In this document: piece by piece, positions 1 through 7,272 of the stretch | How positions within the stretch are numbered: the stretch's first letter is position 1 | Layout: each line of letters opens with the position of its first letter | Source of the DNA: a virus | Direction: 5' to 3' (one strand) | Virus record (IMG/VR): IMGVR_UViG_3300009700_000002 | Span: 1-53,593 of that record | DNA: 53,593 nucleotides | The notes under the pieces: model-generated | What the model saw: the letters and a program-made list of their open reading frames with translations, nothing else | Told to the model about the DNA's origin: nothing | The model's database searches: none | Made by a program: the position numbers and the translations under genes

Positions 1-1
1 G

Positions 2-64
2 ACCAAAGGAATCGAGCGACTGAGCAGATTGAGTCGGCAAGACGTTGGGGATCACGTCAGCTAG
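2..64 (+). CDS. possible C-terminal end of a gene entering from the left (partial)
   Basis: An open frame runs in from the window edge and stops with TAG at 62-64, giving a tail that reads ...RLSRQDVGDHVS. It meets the next gene tail to tail with a 4-nt overlap, which is common for real convergent genes. Only 20 codons are visible, so this is a weak call. Confidence 0.25.
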   Translation, partial: TKGIERLSRLSRQDVGDHVS

Positions 65-489
65 GCGACGCCGACGAGGTGCTTCACGACGCGCAGCGAG
101 AGGTCCTGGACGGATGCGAACAGTCCCGCGAACTGCGTCATGTCCTTGACCGGTGGGCGCCAGACTTCACGGCGGCCTTCGACGCCGTGCCCGTAGAAGT
201 CGATGAGGATCGAATCGTCCTGAAGCATGCAGGTGCAGACGACTTGGCGCCCGGGCGCATCAACTTGCAGCGTCGGTCCGTAGAGCTGCAGGGTGCAGTC
301 TCTCCCGGATTCGCGCATCCGCGTGGCGGCGTTGGCGAGCAACCCGTGCAGCAGTGCGAATGCTAGATGCGCGACCACGACTCCTTGCTCGCTTGCGGTC
401 AGGTTGGCGCTCCACTCGCGGAGGGCTTGATCCTCCTGACGCTTGGCGGCGCTGAGGAGGTCCCGCACGGCGTCGTCGAATCCGCCCAC
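61..489 (-). CDS. hypothetical protein, 142 aa
   Basis: Soluble, mixed charged protein with an N-terminal helical stretch (residues 1-60) and a probable beta-rich second half. I recognise no family. The GTG start at 489 is supported by a promoter placed so that transcription would begin at the start codon: TTGACA at 523-518, a 16-nt spacer, TACGTT at 501-496, and six bases to GTG. Two cysteines lie close together (VVCTCML), possibly a metal site but probably incidental. Confidence 0.6.
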   Translation of the reverse strand: MGGFDDAVRDLLSAAKRQEDQALREWSANLTASEQGVVVAHLAFALLHGLLANAATRMRESGRDCTLQLYGPTLQVDAPGRQVVCTCMLQDDSILIDFYGHGVEGRREVWRPPVKDMTQFAGLFASVQDLSLRVVKHLVGVA

Positions 490-495
490 GGGGGC

Positions 496-523
496 AACGT
501 AAGGGCGTGGCCGGTGGTGTCAA
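496..523 (-). promoter_or_regulatory. leaderless promoter for the 61-489 gene
   Basis: Reading leftward: TTGACA (523-518), 16 nt, TACGTT (501-496), then 6 nt to the GTG at 489. The -35 box matches the sigma-70 consensus exactly. There is no room for a Shine-Dalgarno leader, so a leaderless mRNA is inferred. It is the best single example of a pattern seen at many genes here. Confidence 0.6.
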
Positions 524-685
524 CGCCCGTCCTCGGCCTCGACGAGCTTTGGCGTCGTTATGCACCGCGGGAGCTGCCGTCGTCCCAAAAAGACCGATAC
601 TTCGGGACGGAGCCCACGAAGCACCGCCCGCCACCTACCCACGACGCGACAGGGTTCGGCGGTGGTTCGGCTGGGCAGGTGAGGC

Positions 686-714
686 TTTTGGCCCGGAGGG
701 TTGGGTGGTACCTT
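686..714 (+). promoter_or_regulatory. putative promoter, leaderless type
   Basis: TTTTGG (686-691), 17 nt, TACCTT (709-714), then 7 nt to the ATG at 722. The -35 box is weak but the -10 position matches the recurring layout of this element. Confidence 0.4.
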
Positions 715-721
715 CCGGGCC

Positions 722-1129
722 ATGCCTGTTTCCGCCATCGTTGCTGCTTTTCGAGAAGCGATCCGGTCGAAGAAGACCGCTCGCAAAGATGACGTCGATC
801 TCAGTGTTGTTTCGCACTGCGTTGCGCAGGCACTCGCATTGACGCCCGCCGAACTCACGCGGGTGACCGCTGAAGTCCGCGCCGGGATCGCGGAGGGTAC
901 CTTCAAAGTCTCGGTGCCACACGACGGGGCCGGCAGCATCGACGAGACCCAGTTGCCGCCCATGCCCAGTCTGCCGCCGGCGACGGTTCACGCGCAGCGG
1001 CCCGGGTCGGCGGTGAGCGATCGGCTGGTCACCCGGCTCATCAAAACGTGTGCGACGTTGACCCCGAAGGAACTGACGCTCGTGACCCAGGGGGTGCGGG
1101 CGGGGGTGGCGGCGCGGTCGCGCCCATGA
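722..1129 (+). CDS. hypothetical protein with an internal duplication, 135 aa
   Basis: Two related motifs, LTPAELTRVTAEVRAGIAE (about residues 40-58) and LTPKELTLVTQGVRAGVAA (near the C-terminus), are joined by a Pro/His-rich linker. Each looks like a helix-turn-helix hairpin, so the protein is probably a two-repeat helical protein. I know no family. The start MPVSAIV at 722 is preferred over an upstream in-frame ATG because TACCTT (709-714) lies 7 nt before it. Divergent from the 61-489 gene and upstream of the winged-helix-like gene at 1158. Confidence 0.6.
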   Translation: MPVSAIVAAFREAIRSKKTARKDDVDLSVVSHCVAQALALTPAELTRVTAEVRAGIAEGTFKVSVPHDGAGSIDETQLPPMPSLPPATVHAQRPGSAVSDRLVTRLIKTCATLTPKELTLVTQGVRAGVAARSRP

Positions 1130-1157
1130 GCGACTGGTGTGATACCCTCGGCGACGA

Positions 1158-1952
1158 ATGTACGAGGTCAAGCAGGCGCACCTCGCCCGTGCCATCGACA
1201 TCCTTCGTGCCGGCCCTCTGACGGCGGCTCAATTCGCGGCTCGGATGTGGCCAGACCGTCGAAACGACGAGGGCGGCGAGCGTTCGCACAGCCAGCAGTC
1301 CCACGCCGGTCACGCCTTTCTGCGCCGACTCCTTACCCTTGCGTACGTGGATCGCGTGGGCGATCTCTGGACGATCCGCCAATTCTCCGCGAACGGATCT
1401 GCCAGTCATTCTGCGAACGGTTTCGCGGATCCGTACACGAATGGTCTGCCGAATGGTCTGCCGGGTGGCCCCACCAACGGACCAACGAATCATCTCCCGC
1501 GGCATTCGCCGGACGCGTTGCAGGATTCACAGGCGGAACGATTGCGGCTCGGGCGGCTTGTTCATCAAGCGGCCGAATCGGTGCCGACCGTCACGCACGA
1601 CGCCGCGTTCGGCGACATCCGGATCCGATCGATCGCGCTCGACGGTGCGCTTGTTGAAGCCTGCGGACTCGTTGTGCTTTCAGGCGAGAGCATGAACGTT
1701 TACCTCCCCTGCGGTGCACAGATGCTCGTCGGCCTCTCGCCGGCGGAGGGGGCGCGAGCACTCTTTTTGAAGTGGACCCAATCGGGTCAACCCCCCGATG
1801 TGCCGCGCGCGGGAGCCTGGATTCGCATCGAGGACGGGTTCGTCGCGACGCCGGGCTTTTGGCGCCCCGCAGGAGCGCCGGCGGGTTGGGTCGACCCGGA
1901 GGACATCCGCGCACGGATTCATCGTCAGCGGGTCAATGCGGGGCTCGCGTGA
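1158..1952 (+). CDS. winged-helix-like hypothetical protein, 264 aa
   Basis: The N-terminal 75 residues (KQAHLARAIDILRAGPLTAAQFAARMWPD..FLRRLLTLAYVDRVGDLW, abbreviated) have the spacing of a winged helix: recognition helix, then a wing before the VDRVGD strand. A low-complexity linker rich in Asn-Gly-Leu-Pro repeats (about residues 78-115) leads to a C-terminal domain of unknown type with a Trp/Gly/Pro-rich end. Probably DNA-binding, but target and role are unknown. A TACCCT box ends 9 nt before the ATG. The stop overlaps the GTG of the next gene (GTGA), suggesting translational coupling. Confidence 0.6.
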   Translation: MYEVKQAHLARAIDILRAGPLTAAQFAARMWPDRRNDEGGERSHSQQSHAGHAFLRRLLTLAYVDRVGDLWTIRQFSANGSASHSANGFADPYTNGLPNGLPGGPTNGPTNHLPRHSPDALQDSQAERLRLGRLVHQAAESVPTVTHDAAFGDIRIRSIALDGALVEACGLVVLSGESMNVYLPCGAQMLVGLSPAEGARALFLKWTQSGQPPDVPRAGAWIRIEDGFVATPGFWRPAGAPAGWVDPEDIRARIHRQRVNAGLA

Positions 1953-2254
1953 CCCCTTCTAGGAAGCCCCGGTGGCCGTGCTGGTGGTGTGCGTTGGCCG
2001 CTGGCCTCTGCGCGGAGCTCGCCTGCCGGATCTGCCTGCCTTTCTGGCGTCCGGGCGTGTTCTTCGACCCGTGGTGGTGGACCCTCTACGCCGCATTTCG
2101 CGTTCTCTTCGAGCGCGTCCACCACCGCGACGATGACGACGACCGGAGGCGGCGCCGCCGCCGGCGCGCGGCGGGGGCTATCGCACCGCCGCTGGTCGCG
2201 CCGGCCATAACACACGGGTCGGGCGCTGGACTGCGATCAGGTGTTCGGTTTTGA
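1949..2254 (+). CDS. small Cys/Trp-rich possible membrane protein, 101 aa
   Basis: The GTG start overlaps the stop of the preceding gene (GTGA). The N-terminal half is rich in Trp and Cys (PCWWCALAAGLCAEL, then FFDPWWWTLYAAF) and could form two short membrane segments. It is followed by an Asp run and then an Arg run. No family recognised. The tail overlaps the convergent 2237-2623 gene by 18 nt. Composition could also arise by chance in GC-rich DNA, hence modest confidence. Confidence 0.4.
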   Translation: MTPSRKPRWPCWWCALAAGLCAELACRICLPFWRPGVFFDPWWWTLYAAFRVLFERVHHRDDDDDRRRRRRRRAAGAIAPPLVAPAITHGSGAGLRSGVRF

Positions 2255-2623
2255 CGGGCTTTCAGGCACAACCCGCATCGGGCGCGGAGGCCGCGGACCG
2301 AGGTCTGCGCGGTAAAGGTGCTCGCGGACCAGTGCGTCCTCACCCGCGGGGTAGACGGTGCCATCGTTGGCGACGACGTCCTTGAAGACGGCGATTCCGC
2401 TTCGAAGATCCACCATCCGAACGTGGAGCTCGATGATGCTGACGAGGTAGTCGAAGGCTTCGTCTTTGCGGCCTTCTTTGTAGAGCACACGCGCCTGCTC
2501 GAGATCGCTCAGCGCGTCAGCGACCGTGGCGACGCGCATCTTGATGTCGTTGGTGATGCGCTCGATCTCCTCGACCGCCGTTTTCTTCCGCTCTTCTCCA
2601 GGTCCACTTCGCGGGTTTCTCAT
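2237..2623 (-). CDS. hypothetical helical protein, 128 aa
   Basis: Mostly helical and charged. Residues 17-75 look like a coiled-coil or helical hairpin (EEIERITNDIKMRVATVADAL..DLEQARVLYKEGRKDEAFDYL), followed by a short beta-like segment and a Pro-rich tail. No family recognised. A TAGCAT -10 box (2635-2630) lies 6 nt before the ATG. The gene points away from the integrase across a 150-bp gap that holds the recombination-core-like repeat. Confidence 0.6.
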   Translation of the reverse strand: MRNPRSGPGEERKKTAVEEIERITNDIKMRVATVADALSDLEQARVLYKEGRKDEAFDYLVSIIELHVRMVDLRSGIAVFKDVVANDGTVYPAGEDALVREHLYRADLGPRPPRPMRVVPESPSKPNT

Positions 2624-2629
2624 GCGGTC

Positions 2630-2635
2630 ATGCTA
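2630..2635 (-). promoter_or_regulatory. -10 box of a leaderless promoter
   Basis: TAGCAT, read leftward, 6 nt before the ATG at 2623. I see no good -35 box at the expected distance. Confidence 0.4.
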
Positions 2636-2752
2636 ACCGATCGCGGCGGCTCATCTGAGTCGGGTGTTTTTGGGTGCCGGCGGCGTTGCGGAGCACGAAA
2701 AGGGGCATTATCGTGGCGCACCTTGTACTACATGATGACGGACTGGCGGTTT

Positions 2753-2777
2753 TTCCGATAACAGACCATTATCGGAA
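2753..2777. repeat. perfect 9-bp inverted repeat with 7-nt spacer: candidate recombination core or integrase operator
   Basis: TTCCGATAA (2753-2761), spacer CAGACCA, TTATCGGAA (2769-2777). The 9-7-9 arrangement is that of core sites cut by tyrosine recombinases (arms bound by one monomer each, strand exchange across 6-8 bp). It ends 3 nt before the integrase ATG, so it covers the ribosome-binding region and could also be an autoregulatory operator. No second copy was found by eye. Confidence 0.5.
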
Positions 2778-2780
2778 GCA

Positions 2781-3680
2781 ATGGTCGACAAGGTGAATGC
2801 GCTTGTTTCCACACACTCTTTCCCATCCCTCCTCGCCCTCGCCGCCGAAGTGGCGGAGGACAGGACCGCTCGCGCCACTCGCCGGGGCTATGCGGCCGAC
2901 TGGCGGGCCTTCGAGGCGTGGGCGGCCACACATGGCCTTGAGCCTCTTCCGGCCCGTCCGGAGACGATTGTGGCGTACCTTGCCCACCTGAGCCTGGGCC
3001 ACAAGATGGCGACCATCGATCGAGCGGTCGCCGCTCTCCGCCGGGCGCACAAGGACGCGGCTGTGGAATGGCCGGATCACCTCGCGATCCGCGAGACGCT
3101 CAAAGGGCTCCGCCGGCGGCTCCGTACGGCGCAGCGCAAGGCCACGCCGCTGCAGGACACCGACCTCGCGGCGATGCTTGCTGGGGCCAGCGAGCGCGAT
3201 CGAGCGCTCGTACTCTTGGGCTGGGCCGCCGCCCTTCGTCGGTCCGAACTCGTCGCCCTGGTCGTCAGCGACGTCGCGTTCAGCCCGAGCGGTCTGATGG
3301 TCACGCTGCGGAACTCGAAGACGGACCAGGAGGGGGAGGGGAGGACTCGCGGCGTCCCGATGGGGCGCGGACCGCTCTGCCCGGTCCGTGCGCTCTGGAA
3401 GTACCTTGCCGAGACAGGGATCACCGAGGGTCGGATCTTCCCGATCTCGGATCGGACCGCCTCGGAGATCGTCAAGCGTTTGGCGAAAGGCGCCGGCCTC
3501 GATGCCGACCGCGTGTCTGGTCACTCGCTCCGATCGGGCTTCGCGACGACTGCGGCGATCAAGGGCAAGTCCCTCGCGAGCATTATGAAGCAGACCGGAC
3601 ACAAGTCCGAGCGCGTCGCCCTCGGGTACATCCGGACGGCCACGGTCTGGCAAGACAACGCGGCGGACGGACTGTTGTGA
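2781..3680 (+). CDS. int: tyrosine recombinase / phage-type integrase
   Basis: At 299 aa this has a typical XerC/D-like length. The N-terminal SAM-like core-binding domain spans residues 1-105 (RATRRGYAADWRAFEAWAATHG). The catalytic domain (110-299) has all expected residues: Arg in ALRRSELVAL (about 153), Lys in NSKTDQ, HSLRSG (His about 248, Arg about 251), GHKSERV (His about 273) and Tyr in LGYIR (about 283). It would catalyse site-specific integration or excision. It lacks the arm-binding domain of lambda-type integrases. The stop overlaps the GTG of a small winged-helix protein that could act as a directionality factor. Confidence 0.92.
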   Translation: MVDKVNALVSTHSFPSLLALAAEVAEDRTARATRRGYAADWRAFEAWAATHGLEPLPARPETIVAYLAHLSLGHKMATIDRAVAALRRAHKDAAVEWPDHLAIRETLKGLRRRLRTAQRKATPLQDTDLAAMLAGASERDRALVLLGWAAALRRSELVALVVSDVAFSPSGLMVTLRNSKTDQEGEGRTRGVPMGRGPLCPVRALWKYLAETGITEGRIFPISDRTASEIVKRLAKGAGLDADRVSGHSLRSGFATTAAIKGKSLASIMKQTGHKSERVALGYIRTATVWQDNAADGLL

Positions 3681-3922
3681 GCGCTCGCCTGAACCGAGAA
3701 GAGGTACGGATGTTGACTTTGGCGCTAGGTCCAGGGACGTCGTGGGTCGTCGTCCATCGAGTGGGTGAGAGGACGATCGACGATCAGCGAACGATCCGTA
3801 TCGTCGACGACCTGCACGCTCGCGGGTACCTGTACTTGACCCGTTGCGGCCCAGACGGTGAGGATAACCGGTACCGCATCACCGACGCGGGTTTGCAGGC
3901 TCTGCTAAAGTCGACCGCATGA
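3677..3922 (+). CDS. small winged-helix-like protein, possible recombination directionality factor or regulator
   Basis: 81 aa. The GTG start overlaps the integrase stop by 4 nt (GTGA), so it is almost certainly co-translated with it. Residues 35-78 (TIRIVDDLHARGYLYLTRC..DNRYRITDAGLQAL) match the helix-wing pattern of MarR/PadR-like small winged-helix proteins, where the last strands read YRITDAG. Function as excisionase or repressor is inferred from position. A later ATG at 3710 is an alternative start. The stop overlaps the next gene (ATGA). Confidence 0.6.
   Translation: MSARLNREEVRMLTLALGPGTSWVVVHRVGERTIDDQRTIRIVDDLHARGYLYLTRCGPDGEDNRYRITDAGLQALLKSTA
3906..3911 (+). promoter_or_regulatory. 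-10 box inside the preceding gene
   Basis: TAAAGT lies 7 nt before the ATG at 3919, inside the end of the winged-helix gene. It could give an internal leaderless promoter for the 3919 gene. No clear -35 box. Confidence 0.3.
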
Positions 3923-4347
3923 ACCGTCGGTCCCTCCTCGCCTCGCTGCTGTTCGCCCCGCTCGCCCGACTGCGCACCAGGTACGCTCCGGTCTCGCCGA
4001 TCCAGCGGCACCCGGCGCTTGCGAACAGCCACAAGACGGGACAGCTTCCAGAAGTTCAGTGGGATTCGCTTGACGCCGCGCAGCAGCATGTCCTCTTGCG
4101 AGCAGCAGGCAGCTACGACGGCAGTGCTGGCGCCGTTTTCCCGTGGGACTTCCCGACCGACCCACGATGGACCGCGGAGGCGTCGATCTACAACGCGGAG
4201 CGGTTGTCCGCGTGCGACAGCCTGTTCCGGCTCGGCTTGCTAACGTTCACGTCCAAGATGCCAGAGCACAATGGCGATTTATGCGGTTGGTACACGATTT
4301 CGCAGTACGGTCGTGAGATCATGCAATCGTCTTCGGTAGTCGCCTGA
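3919..4347 (+). CDS. hypothetical protein, 142 aa, possible winged-helix fold
   Basis: The N-terminus MNRRSLLASLLFAPLARLRTR could be a weak signal anchor or simply a basic helix. The remainder (LDAAQQHVLLRAAGSY .. NAERLSACDSLFRLGLLTF .. GWYTISQYGREIM) has the rhythm of a winged-helix domain ending in a wing strand plus helix, like its upstream neighbour. Overlaps that neighbour by ATGA. No family named. Confidence 0.55.
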   Translation: MNRRSLLASLLFAPLARLRTRYAPVSPIQRHPALANSHKTGQLPEVQWDSLDAAQQHVLLRAAGSYDGSAGAVFPWDFPTDPRWTAEASIYNAERLSACDSLFRLGLLTFTSKMPEHNGDLCGWYTISQYGREIMQSSSVVA

Positions 4348-4359
4348 AGCGCGGCTGCC

Positions 4360-4716
4360 GTGACCATCACCATCCGCCGCACGACGCTCGCCGCCCTCGA
4401 GACCGACCTCCCCGCCGTGCTCGAGGAGCTCCGCACGATGGAGCTCCGGCGCCGGCCGTTCGTCATCGTCGACGAGCCGCTCTCGAAGCGCTTCGTGCAG
4501 TTCGGCCGGATCATCAAGTCGCACCCCGGCGATGCCGAGCGAGGGGTCGCCCCGCTCGGCGAGATGGGGTTCGACGTTCCTCTCGCCAACATCTACCTGC
4601 AGGGGTTCGGCAACGACCCGGTTGAGGGAGCGCGGCGGGCTGCGGAAGTCCTGCGTCGATGGCTGCCCGAGGAGGCGGAGCTCACGATCACGCTCGACGG
4701 CGAGCCGCTCGACTGA
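4360..4716 (+). CDS. hypothetical protein, 118 aa
   Basis: GTG start, 12 nt after the previous stop. A compact alpha/beta sequence: MTITIRRTTLAALETDLPAV, then a VIVDEPLSKRFVQFGR strand-helix, a LANIYLQGFG strand, a helix ARRAAEVLRRW, and a final ELTITLDGEP strand. Probably one small domain of TY-Chap or secretion-chaperone-like fold, but that is a guess. Last gene of the integrase cluster; it faces the HEPN/MNT cassette. Confidence 0.55.
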   Translation: MTITIRRTTLAALETDLPAVLEELRTMELRRRPFVIVDEPLSKRFVQFGRIIKSHPGDAERGVAPLGEMGFDVPLANIYLQGFGNDPVEGARRAAEVLRRWLPEEAELTITLDGEPLD

Positions 4717-4725
4717 GGTACCGAG

Positions 4726-4809
4726 GTGATTGCCTCGTCGCAGGGCAGCTACGTGCTCGTTGACGAGGCACGGCAAGCAGTGGCGCCACCCTCACCGACG
4801 GCTTCGTGA
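4726..4809 (+). pseudogene. relic of a Phd/YefM-type antitoxin
   Basis: The frame reads EVIASSQGSYVLVDEARQAV before stopping at 4807. This resembles the core of the complete Phd protein at 30334-30534 (SSQGSYVLVTRHGRPVAVL): SSQGSYVLV is identical, and the following GRPVAV has decayed to ARQAVA. No antitoxin N-terminus is present. The segment also contains arms TGCCTCGTC (4731-4739) and GACGAGGCA (4762-4770) that could form a hairpin between convergent genes. Confidence 0.35.
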
Positions 4810-5199
4810 TCGACGTCCACGTAATGTCGATCTCGACGCGAGATCTTCGCTGACTTCATCGTCGCTCGGCACCGCACGCAATTGCCTCACAAGCGCTGGG
4901 ACGTCTTCCGTAGCGGCTTCCCACACCACGTCGAGATCCACGTCCCAGTACTGGTGGATCACGATGTGTCTCATCCCGATGATCTGATTCCAGGGGATCG
5001 TCGGGTACTTCGCGCGGAAGGACGGCGACAACTGCGATGCAGCCTCACCCACGATGCCGACCTGACGGATGACCGCGTCCTGGATCATCGCGTCCCGTTT
5101 GCTGAGAAAATCGTCCTTGGCTACGCCGCGAGTGTATTCGCGGATACTGTCCGCCGCGATCAAGATGTCGTCGACGAACGCCTCATCGGTTCGTTTCAC
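4792..5199 (-). CDS. hepT: HepT-like HEPN toxin (DUF86 family)
   Basis: 135 aa helical protein with the HEPN ribonuclease signature R-X4-H-X-Y as RHIVIHQY (about residues 77-84). The family is an RNase toxin neutralised when its MNT partner adds AMP to the tyrosine of that motif, which is intact here. Sequence before it (VIRQVGIVGEAASQLSPSF..YPTIPWNQIIGM) is typical of DUF86. The GTG start overlaps the MNT stop (GTGA), so the pair is coupled. The last 12 residues are Arg/Ser-rich and look like an extension. Confidence 0.85.
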   Translation of the reverse strand: MKRTDEAFVDDILIAADSIREYTRGVAKDDFLSKRDAMIQDAVIRQVGIVGEAASQLSPSFRAKYPTIPWNQIIGMRHIVIHQYWDVDLDVVWEAATEDVPALVRQLRAVPSDDEVSEDLASRSTLRGRRSRSRR

Positions 5200-5693
5200 G
5201 CGAGCACCCCGGCGAGTCTCGCGCGACCATTTTCGTAAATCACGCGCTCGTCTTCGAGGATGGACTGCTTCCGGTGCGGATTCTTGCTGTTCTCGATCAG
5301 GGAACGCTTGATGAAGTCTACGCGGTGCCCGAACAGGTCCGCGAAAGCGTCGTTCGCTTCCGTGAAGCTTTTTAGCGTTTCGTGATGCCCTGGTTCGCGT
5401 TCGTACAGGATGTCTACGTCGCTCTGCGGCCCGAAGTCGTCGCGCACGACGGACCCGAAGAGCGACAGCCGCTTGATGTGGTGCTTCTTGCAGATGCGCG
5501 CGAGGCGTCGCGGGTCGACGCGTGGCTTCGGTGTCTGGCCCTTCTTCGGAGACGCGGTCGGTGTCGACAGGACCGCGACGACGCGACCGTTGCGCAGAAC
5601 CTCGATCGGGCCGTCCGCGTCGAGGGTGCGCAGGACGGTGAACAGTTCGCGGCGCAGTGAGCTCGCGTCTACCTGGGGCAGTGATCGGGCCAT
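5196..5693 (-). CDS. mntA: MNT-type nucleotidyltransferase antitoxin with N-terminal Phd-like domain
   Basis: 165 aa. Residues 1-50 (LPQVDASSLRRELFTVLRTLDADGPIEVLRNGRVVAVLS, abbreviated) resemble a Phd/YefM DNA-binding antitoxin domain. Residues 70-165 form a minimal nucleotidyltransferase with the exact GS-X10-D-X-D motif (GSVVRDDFGPQSDVD). MNT proteins AMPylate HEPN partners to silence them. A fused DNA-binding module would let the antitoxin repress its own promoter, which is flanked by repeated TGTACAT. The ATG at 5693 is chosen over an upstream TTG because a -10 box ends 5 nt before it. Confidence 0.82.
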   Translation of the reverse strand: MARSLPQVDASSLRRELFTVLRTLDADGPIEVLRNGRVVAVLSTPTASPKKGQTPKPRVDPRRLARICKKHHIKRLSLFGSVVRDDFGPQSDVDILYEREPGHHETLKSFTEANDAFADLFGHRVDFIKRSLIENSKNPHRKQSILEDERVIYENGRARLAGVLA

Positions 5694-5698
5694 GCCAA

Positions 5699-5740
5699 AG
5701 TGTACATCGTTGGATGGTCCGTGCAAGCTATTGTGTACAT
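5699..5740 (-). promoter_or_regulatory. promoter and candidate operator of the MNT/HEPN operon
   Basis: Leftward: TTGCAC (5726-5721), 16 nt, TACACT (5704-5699), 5 nt, ATG. On the top strand TGTACAT occurs at 5701-5707 and again at 5734-5740, exactly 33 bp apart (three helical turns). The palindromic core TGTACA overlaps the -10 box in one copy and lies upstream of the -35 in the other, as expected for autorepression. Confidence 0.55.
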
Positions 5741-5769
5741 CTAGCGCGTCGTACGGCTGCTGCCTTCCT

Positions 5770-7272
5770 TCAGAGCACGGCTGCCGGCGCCGTTCCTGAC
5801 CCCGGCGCGAGCGCGCTCAAGGCCGCGTTGAGCGCCGCCTCGGTCTCGCGCGTGTACTTGCCTCTGGTGTCGATCTGCGTGTCGGCGCTCGCCGCGTTCC
5901 ACGCCTGCGCGAAGTTCTTCACGGACCGCGTCGCGTACTGCGGTGCCCCCGTGCGCCGCAAGGATCCGAGAAGATCGAGCGCCATCGCCCGGAGCACATC
6001 GTCGTCCGAGTTGCCGACTCCGAGCATTCCGACGCACGGTCGCACCGTGACGAGGTTGCTGATAGGCCCGCCGATCGGCATCGCTCGCTCGAGATTGAGC
6101 AGGTACAGGCCCCCGTCGGCGCCGCGAATCGCAACCGGGCCGCCACCGGATTGGCTGAGGGTGGCCTGCGCCGCTGCTCGGAGCTGCGCTGGGAAACTGA
6201 TCGGATCTCCCCAGCTCGCGCACGCGACCTCGCTTGGTGCCACGACGATATAGGGCCACCACGGACCGCCCCAGCCTCGCCCTCCGCCCCAGCCGCGGAA
6301 GGGTCGACCGCCGCCGTGCCAGCCCCCTCGTCCTCCACCACGACCTCCGCCCCCGTGACCGCCCCCACCGTGACCGCCGTGATCGAGGTCGCCGACGCCC
6401 GCGGTCGTTCCGGCGGGCTGCGGGTAGGGTCCGTATCCACTGGTCGGTGATGTGGGCATGGGTGCCTCGGAGGGTGTCGCTGTTTGCGATTTCTGGAGAT
6501 TCAAACTGTCCAGCGATGGGGGGGTGCGCGTTTCGACATGGGGGACACCACTGGTGTTGGTGCCAGGTAGGCGGGATTCAATTCTTTTGGCAGCCGCTCC
6601 GGCGCCAAATAAATTCAGCCACCCGACCAAGATGACGTTTCGGATGGGGATGATCGACCCCTCCAAGACGGCCTGAAACGCGTGGACCCAGTGCGGTCCA
6701 ATCTCGGTCCTGTCCTTGAACCCGTCCGTGCGCGATGACCACAACGTCTTCGTCCCTTGGACGACGACGAGATTCCCGTCGTCCTGGAGCACGAGTCGGG
6801 CACCGGGGTGACCGCTCGTGCTCGTAGACCACAACGCTCTCAATTTTTTCCCGGCCAGTACCTGTCTCGACGAGAGCTTGTTGCCTGGGGCCACGTCGTC
6901 CGTGGCGTACGCGGGGTCCTCGTAGACGACGAAGTTTCCGTCCGGCTGCATCGTGGCGCGCGTCGCAAACCCCTTCCAGAGGGTGTACGCCGACCAGATT
7001 GGCTTGATGTTGCTCGGGTTGCGTATGTCGTAAAGGACCGGGTTCGAATCCGCCGCCTGAACGATGAAAACGGCCGTCCTCGACGGGTTGGCCAGCGGTT
7101 GTCCGATCGTCAGCGATTGGCCGGAGTCGAGCGTTCCGCCGAGGACAGGGGATACGTCCGGGGGCGCGCCGAGCCGACCCGGATCGGGGTCCCACCACTC
7201 GCACTGGCCTGGAGGGCAGACGCGCTCGCCCATGCCGAACGCGATGGGGCGGCCATGCCTGGCGATGTTCAT
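5770..7272 (-). CDS. bulb-lectin-domain virion-like protein with N-terminal GRPIAFGMG tag
   Basis: 500 aa. The start MNIARHGRPIAFGMGE is one of a tag family shared by at least eight proteins here. Residues about 45-190 hold a bulb-type (mannose-binding) lectin domain with repeats QPDGNFVVYE and QDDGNLVVVQ, matching the QxDxNxVxY sugar-binding motif. A hydrophobic segment (IPIRNVILVGWLNLFGAGAAA, about 215-235) may span a membrane. A Gly/His/Trp-rich stretch (about 300-350) leads to a C-terminal domain with FAQAWNAAS, also seen near the end of the LysM protein. Probably a host-surface sugar-binding component. Overlaps its upstream gene by ATGA. Confidence 0.75.
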   Translation of the reverse strand: MNIARHGRPIAFGMGERVCPPGQCEWWDPDPGRLGAPPDVSPVLGGTLDSGQSLTIGQPLANPSRTAVFIVQAADSNPVLYDIRNPSNIKPIWSAYTLWKGFATRATMQPDGNFVVYEDPAYATDDVAPGNKLSSRQVLAGKKLRALWSTSTSGHPGARLVLQDDGNLVVVQGTKTLWSSRTDGFKDRTEIGPHWVHAFQAVLEGSIIPIRNVILVGWLNLFGAGAAAKRIESRLPGTNTSGVPHVETRTPPSLDSLNLQKSQTATPSEAPMPTSPTSGYGPYPQPAGTTAGVGDLDHGGHGGGGHGGGGRGGGRGGWHGGGRPFRGWGGGRGWGGPWWPYIVVAPSEVACASWGDPISFPAQLRAAAQATLSQSGGGPVAIRGADGGLYLLNLERAMPIGGPISNLVTVRPCVGMLGVGNSDDDVLRAMALDLLGSLRRTGAPQYATRSVKNFAQAWNAASADTQIDTRGKYTRETEAALNAALSALAPGSGTAPAAVL

